Under the pieces are notes generated by a model. It saw only the letters and a list, made by a program, of their open reading frames with translations, ran no database searches and was not told the origin of the DNA. Below, in pieces: positions 1-9,679 of a stretch of DNA of 64,000 nt (its first letter is position 1; each line of letters opens with the position of its first letter). The stretch is from Pseudoalteromonas luteoviolacea S2607 (GTDB lineage Bacteria; Pseudomonadota; Gammaproteobacteria; Enterobacterales; Alteromonadaceae): assembly GCF_001625575.1 (NCBI RefSeq), contig NZ_AUXV01000056.1, positions 558,001 to 622,000 of the forward strand, given 5' to 3'. A program made the position numbers and the translations under genes.

Positions 1-796
1 TACCAAGCTCCACTTGTTCACCCAACAAATGCTCTGGGTCATACACTTTAAACGCCAACCCAAGTACATCTGCTACGGGGGCTAATGTAATATATCGCTT
101 TGACCAAGTTACGCTTAACCCAAGTGTTTCTTTTCCTTCAAACTCTTGTTTACATATGGTCGCATAGTCGTTGATACCACCAGCATCTGAACCGGCGTGC
201 AGTGAGGTTAAAGCAAAACAAGGGATCACCTCCCCTGTTGCAAGCTTTGGTAGCCAGTGTTGTTGTTGCTCTTGTGTCCCAAAATGAAGTAGAAGCTCAG
301 CCGGCCCTAAACTGTTTGGTACCATAACCGTTACAGCCGCGGATAAACTGCGAGTCGCAATCGTTGAAACGATCACTGAATTTGCTTGCGCACTAAACTC
401 CCTACCACCAAAGCTCTTTGGAATGATCATAGAGAAGAACCCTTGTTCTTTTAGATACTTCCAAACAGACTCAGGTAAATCCCCCTGCGCAGTAATTTGC
501 GACTCATCAAGCATTGCCATGAGCGATTTCAGCTCATTATTTACAAAAGCCTGCTCCTCATCAGATATCCTTGGTTTGCCAGAATGCAGCCACATCTTCC
601 AGTCTGGTTTACCGCTGAAAAGGCTTGCATCCCACCATGTGTCACCTGCCTTCATGGCTTCCTTTTCTGTATCTGATAGCTCGGGTAAAGCGCGTTTAAA
701 GTAATTAAACAATGGTTCAGAAATCCACTTAACCCGTATTTCCTTGACACCGAAAATAACCCAAACAGCTATAATTATTAATAAAACTAACCACAT
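1..796 (-). CDS. fadE: Acyl-CoA dehydrogenase FadE, N-terminal part (cut by window edge)
   Basis: First step of fatty acid beta-oxidation: FAD-dependent oxidation of acyl-CoA to trans-2-enoyl-CoA. I translated this from the minus strand; about 265 codons are visible and the frame runs open off the left edge. The N terminus (MWLVLLIIIAVWVIFG) is a membrane-anchor-like hydrophobic segment, as in the long E. coli-type FadE (about 814 residues). Further in, the stretches HAGSDAGG, TWSKRYITLAP and VLGLAFKVYDPEHLLG match the conserved acyl-CoA dehydrogenase middle region of FadE closely. The start is the ATG preceded by GGAG about 12 bases upstream. It is divergent from the peptidase gene to its right. 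The family assignment is firm; nothing can be said about the C-terminal half. Confidence 0.9.
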   Translation of the reverse strand, partial: MWLVLLIIIAVWVIFGVKEIRVKWISEPLFNYFKRALPELSDTEKEAMKAGDTWWDASLFSGKPDWKMWLHSGKPRISDEEQAFVNNELKSLMAMLDESQITAQGDLPESVWKYLKEQGFFSMIIPKSFGGREFSAQANSVIVSTIATRSLSAAVTVMVPNSLGPAELLLHFGTQEQQQHWLPKLATGEVIPCFALTSLHAGSDAGGINDYATICKQEFEGKETLGLSVTWSKRYITLAPVADVLGLAFKVYDPEHLLGEQVELG

Positions 797-1023
797 GAGA
801 GTTTGTCTCCTTCCTTTAATTAAGATAAGTATGGATGAAAAACATACTAACTCAACCATGGCACAGCATTGCTGGCAATAATTCAAAGCCACATTGTCAC
901 CAGTATATGAATAAACTTTGATTTCGCTTGTGCCTAAATTAACTTTCAGTGCTCTTTTGGCGATTGAGAGGACGCAAATAGACTGTTATCATCGCGTTTC
1001 TCTATAACAAAAAGTGAATAATT

Positions 1024-2835
1024 ATGTCAGCAAAATTTAAACTCAGCCTAAGCGCAGTATTTGTCGCTGGGGCGCTCTCTCTGAGTGGCTGTAACTCGAC
1101 AACAAGTGAAAAACTAACAGAAAAAGACGCTGAAGCATTCCTAGTACAAGCTGAAGAGCAGCTTTTAGACCTCACAGTCAGAAGTAGCCGTGCAGCTTGG
1201 ATATACGCTAATTTTATTACAGAAGATACCGCAGCACTTTCTGCTGAAGTTGGCGAAGAATACACCGCGACACTTGTTGCACTTGCAAATGAAGCCGCAA
1301 AATTTGATGACCTAGAACTGAGCTATGATAACCGCCGTAAACTAGACAAATTAAAGTTAAATCTGACGCTGCCAGCGCCGAAAGATCCAGCTAAAACCGC
1401 AGAGCTAGCGAAACTTTCAGCAGATTTAGATGGCCTGTATGGCAAAGGTAAATACTGTAAAGAAGGCAAGTGCTTAAGCTTAGGTGATATGACTGCCAAA
1501 ATGGCCACAAGTCGTGATTACGAAGAGCTATTAGATATATGGCAAGGCTGGCGTGATGTTTCTAAACCAATGCGCCCTCTTTATAAAGACTTAGTATCTC
1601 TTGCAAATGAAGGGGCCAACGAGCTTGGCTATGCAGACACCGGTGCTATGTGGCGTAGTAAATATGATATGCCTGCGGATGACTTTGCTAAAGAACTTGA
1701 CCGTATTTGGGGTCAAGTAAAACCTTTATATAACTCCCTTCACTGTCATGTCCGAGCAAAGCTTGGTGAAAAATACGGCGAAGACAAAGTGCCACAAGAT
1801 CAGCCTATTCCTGCACACTTACTTGGCAACATGTGGGCGCAATCATGGGGTAATATCTATGATTTAGTTGCTCCAGAAAATGCAGATCCAGGTTATGACT
1901 TGACTGAGTTGCTTAAACAGCATAATTACGATGCGATTAAGATGACTAAAGGTGCCGAAAAGTTCTTCACTTCAATGGGCTTTGAACCTTTACCAGAAAC
2001 TTTCTGGACACGTTCACTGTTTTTAAAACCAAAAGATCGTGATGTGCAGTGTCATGCTTCTGCGTGGAACTTAGACTCTAAAGATGATTTGCGTATCAAA
2101 ATGTGTATTCAGCAAACGGGTGAAGAGTTTTCGGTTATTCACCACGAGCTAGGGCATAACTTCTATCAGCGCGCATACAACAAACTACCTCTTTATTATC
2201 AAGAGAGCGCGAATGATGGTTTCCATGAGGCAATTGGTGACACTATCGCCCTATCGGTGACACCAGGGTATCTAAAAGAAATCGGTCTGCTAGATCAGGT
2301 GCCTGATGAATCTAAAGACATTGGCCTACTCATGAAAATGGCAATGGATAAAGTTGCGTTCATTCCGTTTGGTTTACTTGTAGATCAGTGGCGTTGGAAA
2401 GTTTACTCCGGTGAAATTAGCCCTGAGCAATACAACCAAGCTTGGTGGGAGCTACGCGAGAAATACCAAGGAGTTAAGGCGCCGGTTGCACGTACAGAAA
2501 CCGACTTCGACCCAGGTGCAAAATACCATGTTCCAGGAAATGTTCCTTATACGCGTTACTTCTTAGCTCATATTCTTCAGTTTGAGTTCCACAAGTCTTT
2601 ATGTGAAATTGCTGGCAGCAAAGAAGCTATTCACCGCTGTTCAGTTTATAACTCTAAAGAAGCTGGTGAGCGCTTGAATACCATGCTGGAGATGGGCAGC
2701 AGTCGTCCATGGCAGGAAGCACTCGAAACAGTAACAGGCAGCAAGCAGATGGATGCAACAGCAATCCTTGACTACTTCGCACCTTTACAAGCATACCTAG
2801 ACGAGCAGAATAAAAATCGTCAGTGTGGTTGGTAA
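1024..2835 (+). CDS. M2-family (ACE-like) peptidyl-dipeptidase, lipoprotein
   Basis: Zinc dipeptidyl-carboxypeptidase of the angiotensin-converting-enzyme family, expected to release C-terminal dipeptides from peptides in the periplasm or at the membrane. The N terminus is a lipoprotein signal with lipobox LSGC. The zinc motif HELGH lies at residues 374-378, and the third ligand Glu402 sits in GFHEAIGD. The 24-residue spacing from the second histidine to this Glu is that of ACE. The length of 603 residues agrees with single-domain bacterial homologues. The ATG start gives an intact signal peptide, although the ribosome binding site (AAGTGA) is weak. A hairpin terminator follows directly, so the gene is probably transcribed alone. 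Known of the family: chloride-activated dipeptide release. The physiological substrate here is unknown. Confidence 0.93.
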   Translation: MSAKFKLSLSAVFVAGALSLSGCNSTTSEKLTEKDAEAFLVQAEEQLLDLTVRSSRAAWIYANFITEDTAALSAEVGEEYTATLVALANEAAKFDDLELSYDNRRKLDKLKLNLTLPAPKDPAKTAELAKLSADLDGLYGKGKYCKEGKCLSLGDMTAKMATSRDYEELLDIWQGWRDVSKPMRPLYKDLVSLANEGANELGYADTGAMWRSKYDMPADDFAKELDRIWGQVKPLYNSLHCHVRAKLGEKYGEDKVPQDQPIPAHLLGNMWAQSWGNIYDLVAPENADPGYDLTELLKQHNYDAIKMTKGAEKFFTSMGFEPLPETFWTRSLFLKPKDRDVQCHASAWNLDSKDDLRIKMCIQQTGEEFSVIHHELGHNFYQRAYNKLPLYYQESANDGFHEAIGDTIALSVTPGYLKEIGLLDQVPDESKDIGLLMKMAMDKVAFIPFGLLVDQWRWKVYSGEISPEQYNQAWWELREKYQGVKAPVARTETDFDPGAKYHVPGNVPYTRYFLAHILQFEFHKSLCEIAGSKEAIHRCSVYNSKEAGERLNTMLEMGSSRPWQEALETVTGSKQMDATAILDYFAPLQAYLDEQNKNRQCGW

Positions 2836-2849
2836 TCACATCAACTTTA

Positions 2850-2880
2850 GATAGTGCAGCTTACGTTGCACTATCTTTTA
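2850..2880 (+). terminator. Rho-independent terminator after the M2 peptidase gene
   Basis: A perfect 9-bp stem (GATAGTGCA / TGCACTATC) with an 8-base loop, followed by TTTTA, begins 14 bases after the peptidase stop codon. Confidence 0.8.
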
Positions 2881-2962
2881 TCCTCCGCTACATCTTGCAA
2901 CAATTTTTTTCTTCCTGCTCCTAGAGAATATAGCTAAAGTATTGATATCAAGAGGAGAACAT

Positions 2963-3772
2963 ATGAATTTTCATCGTACTTGGCTCTTTAGTCAATTTGA
3001 ACTGACACGTCTATTTGCCACCAAAAGAGGTTGGCTCGCCGTAACCGCGTTTTCACTGGTATGGTTTATGGTGCTGCGTTATCCAATTTATAATGCTGTA
3101 CCATTTCTTAATAGCCCCGAGTTTGAAGGCTTTGTCAGCCAGCTGGCCGGCACAATTGGACTCAACAGTTTGGTCTCTTGGCCTGAAGCCGAGCTTGCTA
3201 TATTTTGGGTGATTGCTTTATTTACCTTTCCGATGTTTGCCCTATTTGTTACAGCAGATCAAACAGTTGAAGATAGAAACCGAGGTACTGTCCGTTTCCT
3301 AACACTTAGGAGCGCACGGTTTGAACTATTATTTGGACGTTTTCTTGGCCAAGTAATGATATTAGCCGCTTTGATTGGGCTGGTAAGTATTGCAACATTA
3401 GTCATGATGAGTATGCGTGAATCTAGCTTAGTTGGGTCGGGGATTATCAAATCGGTCGCAATATGGGCTAAATTATTGGTGACATGTTTGCCATTTATCG
3501 CATTGATGAGCTTACTAAACTTGGTGACTAACTCTGCACGGATGAGCATTGTATTTGCGATTTTATTTTTTACCATTGTCGCTTCAATTATTACTTACAT
3601 TGGCGACGTATACCCAATGTTTGCTTGGCTAAATTACTTGATCCCTGGACATCATATCGGCGATATCACAGGCTGGCAAAGCAGTTCTAACTTCGCCCTA
3701 CTCTTACCAATTTTCCAAGCAGCTGCACTACTGGGTGCTGCACAGTTCATTTTGCGGGAGCGTGACCTATGA
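2963..3772 (+). CDS. ABC-2 type transporter permease subunit
   Basis: Membrane subunit of a two-gene ABC exporter. The 269-residue protein has about six hydrophobic segments (roughly residues 20-40, 75-95, 125-150, 165-190, 195-220 and 245-262), a layout typical of NosY/ABC-2 permeases. The sequence TVEDRNRGTVRFLTLRS after the second segment is characteristic of the cytoplasmic coupling loop in this group. The start chosen is the ATG with AGGAG seven bases upstream; an in-frame TTG 21 bases earlier has no such site. The stop overlaps the start of the ATPase gene by four bases (ATGA), so the two are translationally coupled. The substrate cannot be read from sequence; NosFY-like, lipid, sodium or drug export are all possible. 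Confidence 0.85.
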   Translation: MNFHRTWLFSQFELTRLFATKRGWLAVTAFSLVWFMVLRYPIYNAVPFLNSPEFEGFVSQLAGTIGLNSLVSWPEAELAIFWVIALFTFPMFALFVTADQTVEDRNRGTVRFLTLRSARFELLFGRFLGQVMILAALIGLVSIATLVMMSMRESSLVGSGIIKSVAIWAKLLVTCLPFIALMSLLNLVTNSARMSIVFAILFFTIVASIITYIGDVYPMFAWLNYLIPGHHIGDITGWQSSSNFALLLPIFQAAALLGAAQFILRERDL

Positions 3773-4671
3773 GCACAGTTATAGAAGTAAGTGCACTGTC
3801 AAAGTCCTTCGGTGCAAAACAAGCATTATCCGGTGTTAACTTCAAAATAGAACAAGGAAGTACAGTTGCTTTAGTGGGCCCAAATGGCGCTGGGAAAACG
3901 ACCCTATTTAGCATTATTTGTGGTTATCTTAAGCCAGACATGGGCCAGGTCGATATTCTTGGTCACTCACCACGCAGTGCAGCCTTATTCAGTAAATTAA
4001 GTGCACTACCACAAGATGCGCAACTTGACCCCAAGTTTTCTGTAGCTAAGCAATTAAGCTTTTACGCACAATTACAAGGCATGGACAAAAAGTCAGCTTT
4101 AGCTGATACCCAAAGAGTTCTTGAACTAGTTGACTTGTCACATGTGGCACAATCCAAAACATCAGAGTTATCACATGGCATGCGCAAGCGAGTATGCATT
4201 GCACAAGCCTTATTGGGCAATCCAGAGATTGTGCTCCTCGACGAGGCCACTGCCGGTTTAGATCCCAAAAATGCCAAAGCGATTAGAAACCTCATCGCGT
4301 CCTTAAAAGGTCACATTACCTTTATCTTGAGTTCACATGACCTCAGTGAATTAGAACGCCTATGTGACACGGTCCTATATTTAGAGCAAGGGCAGTTAAG
4401 TAGCCATCAAAGTGATCTGCACCAAACCCAACAAGGGAGCTATATCACACTACAAATGCTTAACCTCAACGACCAAATGCAAGCTCAAATTGCCCAGTTG
4501 CAAGGGGTAACAAATGTTAGACAAACTCAGTCCGACGAGCTGGTAATAGAATATACCAAACACGCCGAACCATTAGATTTGTCGCTATTGACTTTAATCC
4601 ATAAGAATCAATGGACCTATAAGCAAATAGTGAATGGTAGAACCTTAGAAAACCAGCTGTTCATAGATTAA
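3769..4671 (+). CDS. ABC transporter ATP-binding protein
   Basis: Nucleotide-binding subunit for the permease encoded just upstream. It shows a Walker A motif (GPNGAGKT, about residues 38-45), a signature motif in the variant form LSHGMRKR, a Walker B (VLLDEATAGLD) and the switch histidine in SSHDLSE. The 300-residue length includes a C-terminal extension of about 85 residues after the core domain, as is usual in the CcmA/NosF-like exporter ATPases. Its start codon overlaps the permease stop. A strong terminator follows, so the operon consists of these two genes. The family is certain; the cargo is not. Confidence 0.92.
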   Translation: MSTVIEVSALSKSFGAKQALSGVNFKIEQGSTVALVGPNGAGKTTLFSIICGYLKPDMGQVDILGHSPRSAALFSKLSALPQDAQLDPKFSVAKQLSFYAQLQGMDKKSALADTQRVLELVDLSHVAQSKTSELSHGMRKRVCIAQALLGNPEIVLLDEATAGLDPKNAKAIRNLIASLKGHITFILSSHDLSELERLCDTVLYLEQGQLSSHQSDLHQTQQGSYITLQMLNLNDQMQAQIAQLQGVTNVRQTQSDELVIEYTKHAEPLDLSLLTLIHKNQWTYKQIVNGRTLENQLFID

Positions 4672-4689
4672 ACGCTAAACTAAAATACC

Positions 4690-4722
4690 AGCGTTTCTGC
4701 CACTCGGCAGAGACGCTTTTTC
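4690..4722 (+). terminator. Rho-independent terminator after the ABC operon
   Basis: A 12-bp stem (AGCGTTTCTGCC / GGCAGAGACGCT, one G-T wobble) with a four-base loop, ending in TTTTTC. Confidence 0.9.
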
Positions 4723-5060
4723 TTTGTTTGCAAGCTGAGCATCTTCATTGAGCAGCGTAAGCTTAGCCAAACCATACAAATTCGTGTATGGGCTCCTCTT
4801 TGCTAGCCACGACTTCGATGAACAAGTACAAAGCCGCTAAGGTATTTGCACTATTGCTTACACACCAGCTTTAACAATACTGGCACGGCACAATATAAAT
4901 TGAAAATATCACCACTGCTGAATCCATTACAGACTGTAACCCATCTTTATTAACCTTCGTCACAACGGTATCATCACAACGATGTATTTACTTACTCCTT
5001 AAACATTAAAATTCTCGGTAAATGCTCATCGGAATAACTTCGTAAATAAGGTCATACAGT
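4723..5060. other. Gene-free stretch, no recognised element
   Basis: About 340 bases between the ABC operon terminator and the Rossmann-fold gene. I see no reading frame with a plausible start and ribosome binding site, and no convincing hairpin or operator. It presumably carries the promoter of the downstream gene. Confidence 0.5.
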
Positions 5061-5699
5061 ATGAAAACGGCGATTGTATTGGGTGCTACAGGACTCATCG
5101 GCAAGCATTTAATTGAGCAACTAATACACTGCGACGACATCGGGAAAGTAATTGCAGTTACGCGTAGACCCCTTGATTTTGGTAATGATAAAGTTGTTTG
5201 TGCGCAGGTTAGCTTTGACCGACTTATTGATTATGCTGATGTATTCAAAGGTGACCTTCTTTTTTCATGCTTAGGTACAACCAAAAAACAGGCTGGCTCA
5301 ATCTCCATGCAACGTAAAGTGGATTTTGACTACCAGCTTCAAGTTGCGCAAATGGCGGCTGACAATCAGGTTTCCCACTATTTTCTGGTGTCTTCAAGCG
5401 GCGCAAATGCACAAAGTCGTAACCCATATTTGAAAATGAAAGGGGAACTTGAGGATGAAATCAGCAAACTGAGCTTTGATAAAACCAGTATTATTCAACC
5501 CTCACTACTACTGGGGAAACGCGATCATTTTCGCCTTGCCGAAACCTTTGGAGCCTATATTCTGCCGGTTGTGTGCAAAACTCCAGGCCTACGTAAGTTC
5601 AGACCCATTTTAGGGGAACAGGTCGCCATAAAAATGGTCAAGATTAGCCAGACACAAGCCTCTGCTCAAAAGACATTTAAACTGGATGAGCTGTTTTAG
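5061..5699 (+). CDS. NAD(P)-binding Rossmann-fold protein (NmrA/TIP30-like)
   Basis: Short-chain, epimerase-like protein of unknown substrate. The N terminus contains the dinucleotide-binding loop GATGLIGK (residues 8-15), followed by a typical beta-alpha pattern (VIAVTRR; LLFSCLGTT; YFLVSSSGAN). The SSSGAN-x3-NPYLKMKGELE region corresponds to the active-site Ser and Tyr/Lys area seen in TIP30 and YbjT/YraR-like proteins. At 212 residues it has a full-length single-domain fold. It is followed 79 bases later by an acetyltransferase gene on the same strand, possibly co-transcribed. Proteins of this group are often annotated only as NAD(P)H-binding or semialdehyde-dehydrogenase-like; no function is proposed beyond that. 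Confidence 0.8.
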   Translation: MKTAIVLGATGLIGKHLIEQLIHCDDIGKVIAVTRRPLDFGNDKVVCAQVSFDRLIDYADVFKGDLLFSCLGTTKKQAGSISMQRKVDFDYQLQVAQMAADNQVSHYFLVSSSGANAQSRNPYLKMKGELEDEISKLSFDKTSIIQPSLLLGKRDHFRLAETFGAYILPVVCKTPGLRKFRPILGEQVAIKMVKISQTQASAQKTFKLDELF

Positions 5700-5778
5700 C
5701 TTCCACGCAGACAATAAGCGCTTATTCAGTTTTGACCATCTAAGGTATCAAGTACCCATTACAGAAACCAATAAGACG

Positions 5779-6222
5779 ATGAAAATAAGAACACTAACTA
5801 ACCAAGATTGGCCAGCAATTTTCGATATTTACGCTAAATCAAAGCTCGATGAGCTTCAAAATGAATCACAAAATATTAAACTTGTTCCGCTAGAACACGA
5901 TATCCATCGACTAACCGAACTTGAAGAGTCTGATGTTTACATCTGCGAAAATGGTGAAATCATGGGTTTTGGGGCAATTTTCAAGCATGAAATACGTGCC
6001 TTATTTGTACACCCTAATTACCGAGGCTGCGGTGTGGGGCAAACCCTTCTTGAAAAATTATTGAGCTTAGGAAAGCGTCCTATCAGCCTGAATGTCGCAA
6101 ACTCAAATTCACCGGCAATAAATTTATATGTGAAATATGGCTTTAGCTTCGAACGGGCGTTTCATGCAAATTATCACGGTATAATTGTTGAGGCTAGCCG
6201 AATGACAAAGCATCTGAGCTAG
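5779..6222 (+). CDS. GNAT family N-acetyltransferase
   Basis: Acetyl-CoA-dependent N-acetyltransferase of unknown acceptor. The protein of 147 residues begins MKIRTLTNQDWPAIFDIY, a standard GNAT N terminus. Motif A is visible as ALFVHPNYRGCGVGQTLLE, with the acetyl-CoA pyrophosphate loop RGCGVG, and the C-terminal motif B region reads NSPAINLYVKYGF. I chose this ATG because the conserved fold starts here; a longer frame opening 93 bases upstream would add a poorly conserved tail overlapping the end of the preceding gene. It probably shares a transcript with the Rossmann-fold gene. Confidence 0.85.
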   Translation: MKIRTLTNQDWPAIFDIYAKSKLDELQNESQNIKLVPLEHDIHRLTELEESDVYICENGEIMGFGAIFKHEIRALFVHPNYRGCGVGQTLLEKLLSLGKRPISLNVANSNSPAINLYVKYGFSFERAFHANYHGIIVEASRMTKHLS

Positions 6223-6234
6223 CCCAGCCCACCA

Positions 6235-6621
6235 CTATTTCGCGGGGCTTAAATCTTTAACATAACCTGCACAAGTACACTGAATTTCCCGCCCTTTGAC
6301 CTTGATACGCCAATTGAGCTTAGTGTCAGATACCAAAGTGTCTGGATTATATCGATGGCTTTGGTTTCTTGTGCATGCATCTCGCTCTTGCTGCGAGTAG
6401 CTCTGAGAATCTTTTAAAGTTGGATAACCAGACTCTACACAGGCACCAACAACATACTTTGCAGCAGTAAACATTAAATTGTTCACCTGAGCCGCTTCTG
6501 TCTTGGCCTGTGATTGCTCAGAAGTACTCTGCTGACCCTGATTGCCTTCACATGCAACCAAGGGTACAAAACTCAATGCAATGATATAAAAACAAATTGA
6601 AGTCGTGGGCTTACCTTTCAT
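6235..6621 (-). CDS. Small hypothetical lipoprotein
   Basis: Not recognised as a named family. The 128-residue product has a lipoprotein signal with lipobox LVAC at about residues 21-24, then a Gln/Ser-rich linker (about 25-45), then a compact domain with several cysteines, including the pair ending CTCAGY near the C terminus. A ribosome binding site AAGGAG lies 12 bases before the start, a little far. It is convergent with the acetyltransferase gene with only a dozen bases between them and divergent from dld. Likely membrane-anchored on the periplasmic side; role unknown. Confidence 0.6.
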   Translation of the reverse strand: MKGKPTTSICFYIIALSFVPLVACEGNQGQQSTSEQSQAKTEAAQVNNLMFTAAKYVVGACVESGYPTLKDSQSYSQQERDACTRNQSHRYNPDTLVSDTKLNWRIKVKGREIQCTCAGYVKDLSPAK

Positions 6622-6827
6622 ACGTTTTACTCGCTCCTTGTGATTGATCCAAGCTTAGAGCAAATAGATAAGTTTGCCTTTAAATCTATTCATCTAATCC
6701 AGCTTGTACCGAATAAAATACTATTTATCATGTAAATCATTCGATTCACTCCAACTGTTGCTTACGGTATACTAGGACCCAATATCCCATCAGCAATGTC
6801 AATACTAACATTCATTTAGAGAGTAGC

Positions 6828-8528
6828 ATGACCAGTAACGCCTCACACAATACGCTAATTCAAGAGTTAAAATCTATCGTTGGAAATAGCTTTGTACTTA
6901 CCGACGACACCAAAAAGCAACCTTATACCAAAGGGTTTAGATTTGGCTCCGGCGAGGCACTTGCGGTCATTAGACCTGCTACCTTGTTTGAAATATGGCA
7001 ATCACTTGAAGCATGTGTTGCAGCTGATGTTATCGTCATCATGCAGGCAGCTAATACCGGTTTAACTGGTGGCTCAACACCGGATGGGAAAGACTATGAC
7101 CGCCCCATCGTAATCATCAGCACTATGCGTATTGATGATATTCAACTTATCGATAATGCTAAGCAAATTGTTGGTCTGGCAGGCAGTACCTTATTCGGCC
7201 TTGAAGATACATTAGCGCCACATGGCCGTGAACCACACTCAGTGATAGGGTCATCGTGTATTGGCGCTTCAATCGTTGGGGGGATTTGCAACAATTCAGG
7301 TGGTGCACTGGTTCAACGTGGGCCCGCATACACCGAAATGTCATTATTTGCTCAAATTGATGAGAAAGGCAAATTGTCTTTGGTCAATAATCTCGGTATC
7401 AACCTAGGTGACTCGCCGAAAGAGATCCTGACCAATCTACAAAACAAAAACTATACCGATGCTGACGTGCACTTTCCGGAGCTTAGAGCTTCTGATGATG
7501 AATACCATGAACGTGTGCGCGACGTCGATGCTGACACACCTTCTCGCTTTAATAATGATGGTCGTAGGCTATATGAATCGTCAGGTTGCGCAGGTAAATT
7601 AGCAGTATTTGCGGTACGATTGGATACCTACCCTGTGCCAGAAAAGCATCAAGTATTTTATGTCGGTACCAATGACCCAGCGGTCTTAGCACAAATCAGG
7701 CGCGATATATTATCGAAGTTCGAAAACTTGCCAGTGTCAGGCGAATACCTGCATAGAGATTGTTATGACGCTTCTAAAAAATACGGTAAAGATACTTTTC
7801 TTGTAATCGATAAACTAGGTTCAAAATACATCCCAAAAATGTTTGCGATGAAGCGAACGGTCGATCGTATCGCTGAAAACTTCAAGTTTTTACCAAATAA
7901 GTTTTCAGATCGCATCATGCAGTATTTAAGCTGCTTGTGGCCAAACCACCTACCAAAGCGCATGGAAGAATACCGAGATCGCTATGAGCACCACTGGATT
8001 GTAGAAATGAGCAATGCAGGTGTGGCTGAAGCTAAAGCCTATTTTGACGAGTTCTTCAAAAACCATGATGGCAGCTATTTCGAATGTACCGAAGACGAAG
8101 GTGAAAAAGCGATTTTACACCGCTTTGTAGCTGGTGGTGCAATCGGCCGCATGCAAACCATGAATAGCAAAGAGATGGGTGCCATCATGACCATTGATGT
8201 CGCATTCCCTCGTAATGAACAAGATTGGTTTGAACAACTCCCACCTGAAATTGATGACCAAATCGCAGTCAAACTTTATTACGGTCACCTGTTTTGCCAT
8301 GTGATGCATCAAAACTATATTATGAAGCCAGGTGTTGATGCTAAGGCTGTGAAGAATAAAATTCTCAAGACGTTTGATGAACGCGGTGCTGAATACCCAG
8401 CAGAACATAATGTTGGGCATGAATATTTTGCAAAAGATGCGCTTAAATCGTTTTATAAAGAATTAGACCCTACCAACTCATTTAATCCAGGTATTGGTAA
8501 AACAAGTAAGTGTAAACACTGGCACTAA
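6828..8528 (+). CDS. dld: Respiratory D-lactate dehydrogenase (quinone-linked)
   Basis: FAD-dependent oxidation of D-lactate to pyruvate with electrons passed to the membrane quinone pool. The 566-residue length is close to the E. coli enzyme (571). The N-terminal part carries the FAD_binding_4 domain, with AANTGLTGGSTP (about residues 68-79) and the glycine-rich GSSCIGASIVGGICNNSGG loop (about 141-159). The C-terminal half is the membrane-association and substrate domain typical of Dld, ending in DPTNSFNPGIGKTSK. There is no signal peptide, as expected for a peripheral inner-membrane protein. It is a single gene, with a strong hairpin after the stop. Confidence 0.95.
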   Translation: MTSNASHNTLIQELKSIVGNSFVLTDDTKKQPYTKGFRFGSGEALAVIRPATLFEIWQSLEACVAADVIVIMQAANTGLTGGSTPDGKDYDRPIVIISTMRIDDIQLIDNAKQIVGLAGSTLFGLEDTLAPHGREPHSVIGSSCIGASIVGGICNNSGGALVQRGPAYTEMSLFAQIDEKGKLSLVNNLGINLGDSPKEILTNLQNKNYTDADVHFPELRASDDEYHERVRDVDADTPSRFNNDGRRLYESSGCAGKLAVFAVRLDTYPVPEKHQVFYVGTNDPAVLAQIRRDILSKFENLPVSGEYLHRDCYDASKKYGKDTFLVIDKLGSKYIPKMFAMKRTVDRIAENFKFLPNKFSDRIMQYLSCLWPNHLPKRMEEYRDRYEHHWIVEMSNAGVAEAKAYFDEFFKNHDGSYFECTEDEGEKAILHRFVAGGAIGRMQTMNSKEMGAIMTIDVAFPRNEQDWFEQLPPEIDDQIAVKLYYGHLFCHVMHQNYIMKPGVDAKAVKNKILKTFDERGAEYPAEHNVGHEYFAKDALKSFYKELDPTNSFNPGIGKTSKCKHWH

Positions 8529-8551
8529 ATTGCTGATTACCGGATTTATAG

Positions 8552-8587
8552 CGTCTTATCACTCATGGCTTATTGAGTGATAAGACG
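8552..8587 (+). terminator. Strong hairpin after dld
   Basis: A perfect 14-bp stem (CGTCTTATCACTCA / TGAGTGATAAGACG) with an 8-base loop, 23 bases past the dld stop. The poly-T tail is missing, so termination is likely but not certain. Confidence 0.6.
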
Positions 8588-8722
8588 ATCATTGTAGTTG
8601 GCGCTATTTTTCTGAGTTAAAATCCCAATTATTCGCGATGAATTAAAATTTTTATATAATCTATTTGAAACATTTTTGATACACTATAACACTATTAAAA
8701 ATATTCAAGTGTTGTACTACTT

Positions 8723-9667
8723 ATGAACCACCCTTTCAAAACAAGTGCCATCGCACTTTGTGCTCTGCTAACTTCCGCATGTAACGCCACAAACCCAAGT
8801 AACGAAAACAACCAAACAAAAAGTAACTTGCGCGTTGTCACATGGAATATCGAACATTTGGCGGCAGATAACACTGAAGGCTGTAGACCAAGAACAGAAA
8901 AGGAGCTATCAGAGTTACAAACTTATGCACAATCGCTAAACGCTGACGTTATCGCCTTTCAAGAAGTTGGTTCAGTAAAAGCGCTCGAAACCGTGTTAGA
9001 TCCACAAAAGTGGCAGCTGGTTATTTCAAACCGTGCCGATAGCCCTAGCTACACTTGTCGTGGCAACGGTTTAGCTTCCACTCAACAGAAAGTGGCTTTT
9101 GCCGTTAAGAAGAAATTTACTGTTGAAAAAATTGTTCAGCACAAACAGTTTTCAGATTTAAAGATGGGCTTGAGAAGTGCGCTTGAAGTACAACTTAATT
9201 ATCGTGGCGAAACACTGAGCCTGCTCAATGTACACCTAAAGAGTGGTTGTTTCGTAGACGATTACCGTCGTTCAGACAAAGATTCGTGTAAGCTGTTAGC
9301 TAAACAAGTTCCATTGTTAGACAGATGGGTTGAAGACAAAAGTAACGCTAACGCACAATTTATTGTGCTCGGTGATTTCAACCATAGACTTTCTGCGCCA
9401 TACAACCGTTTCAGCCGTGATCTTTATCATCCAAACGGCTTAGCTGATAAAGCACCAAACGATGTGACAAAATCAACACTATTTAATGCAAACTTGATGC
9501 TGACAGGCTGCCATCCATACTATCCAGCCCCCATTGACCACGTATTAGTTTCAAATACCTTAAAATCAGACTACATCCAAAATAGTGCTCAGTTCCACTA
9601 CTTTGATAACATGGAACCAAAAAAAATGCTGAGCGACCACTGTGCGCTAAGTATTGATTTAAAATAA
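8723..9667 (+). CDS. Endonuclease/exonuclease/phosphatase-fold lipoprotein
   Basis: Metal-dependent phosphodiesterase or nuclease fold (DNase I-like), exported. The N terminus has a lipobox (LTSAC, about residues 16-20). The family motifs follow in order: VTWNIEHL, FQEVGS (metal-binding Glu), LNVHLKSGC, LGDFNHRL (Asp/Asn), PIDHVLVS and the catalytic LSDHCAL near the C terminus. The complete motif set suggests an active enzyme. At 314 residues it is a single domain. A secreted nuclease or phosphodiesterase could serve phosphate or nucleotide scavenging; the actual substrate (DNA, phospholipid, inositol phosphate) cannot be told from the sequence. Convergent with the serine hydrolase gene across a shared hairpin. 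Confidence 0.88.
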   Translation: MNHPFKTSAIALCALLTSACNATNPSNENNQTKSNLRVVTWNIEHLAADNTEGCRPRTEKELSELQTYAQSLNADVIAFQEVGSVKALETVLDPQKWQLVISNRADSPSYTCRGNGLASTQQKVAFAVKKKFTVEKIVQHKQFSDLKMGLRSALEVQLNYRGETLSLLNVHLKSGCFVDDYRRSDKDSCKLLAKQVPLLDRWVEDKSNANAQFIVLGDFNHRLSAPYNRFSRDLYHPNGLADKAPNDVTKSTLFNANLMLTGCHPYYPAPIDHVLVSNTLKSDYIQNSAQFHYFDNMEPKKMLSDHCALSIDLK

Positions 9668-9679
9668 GTAAAAGCAGTA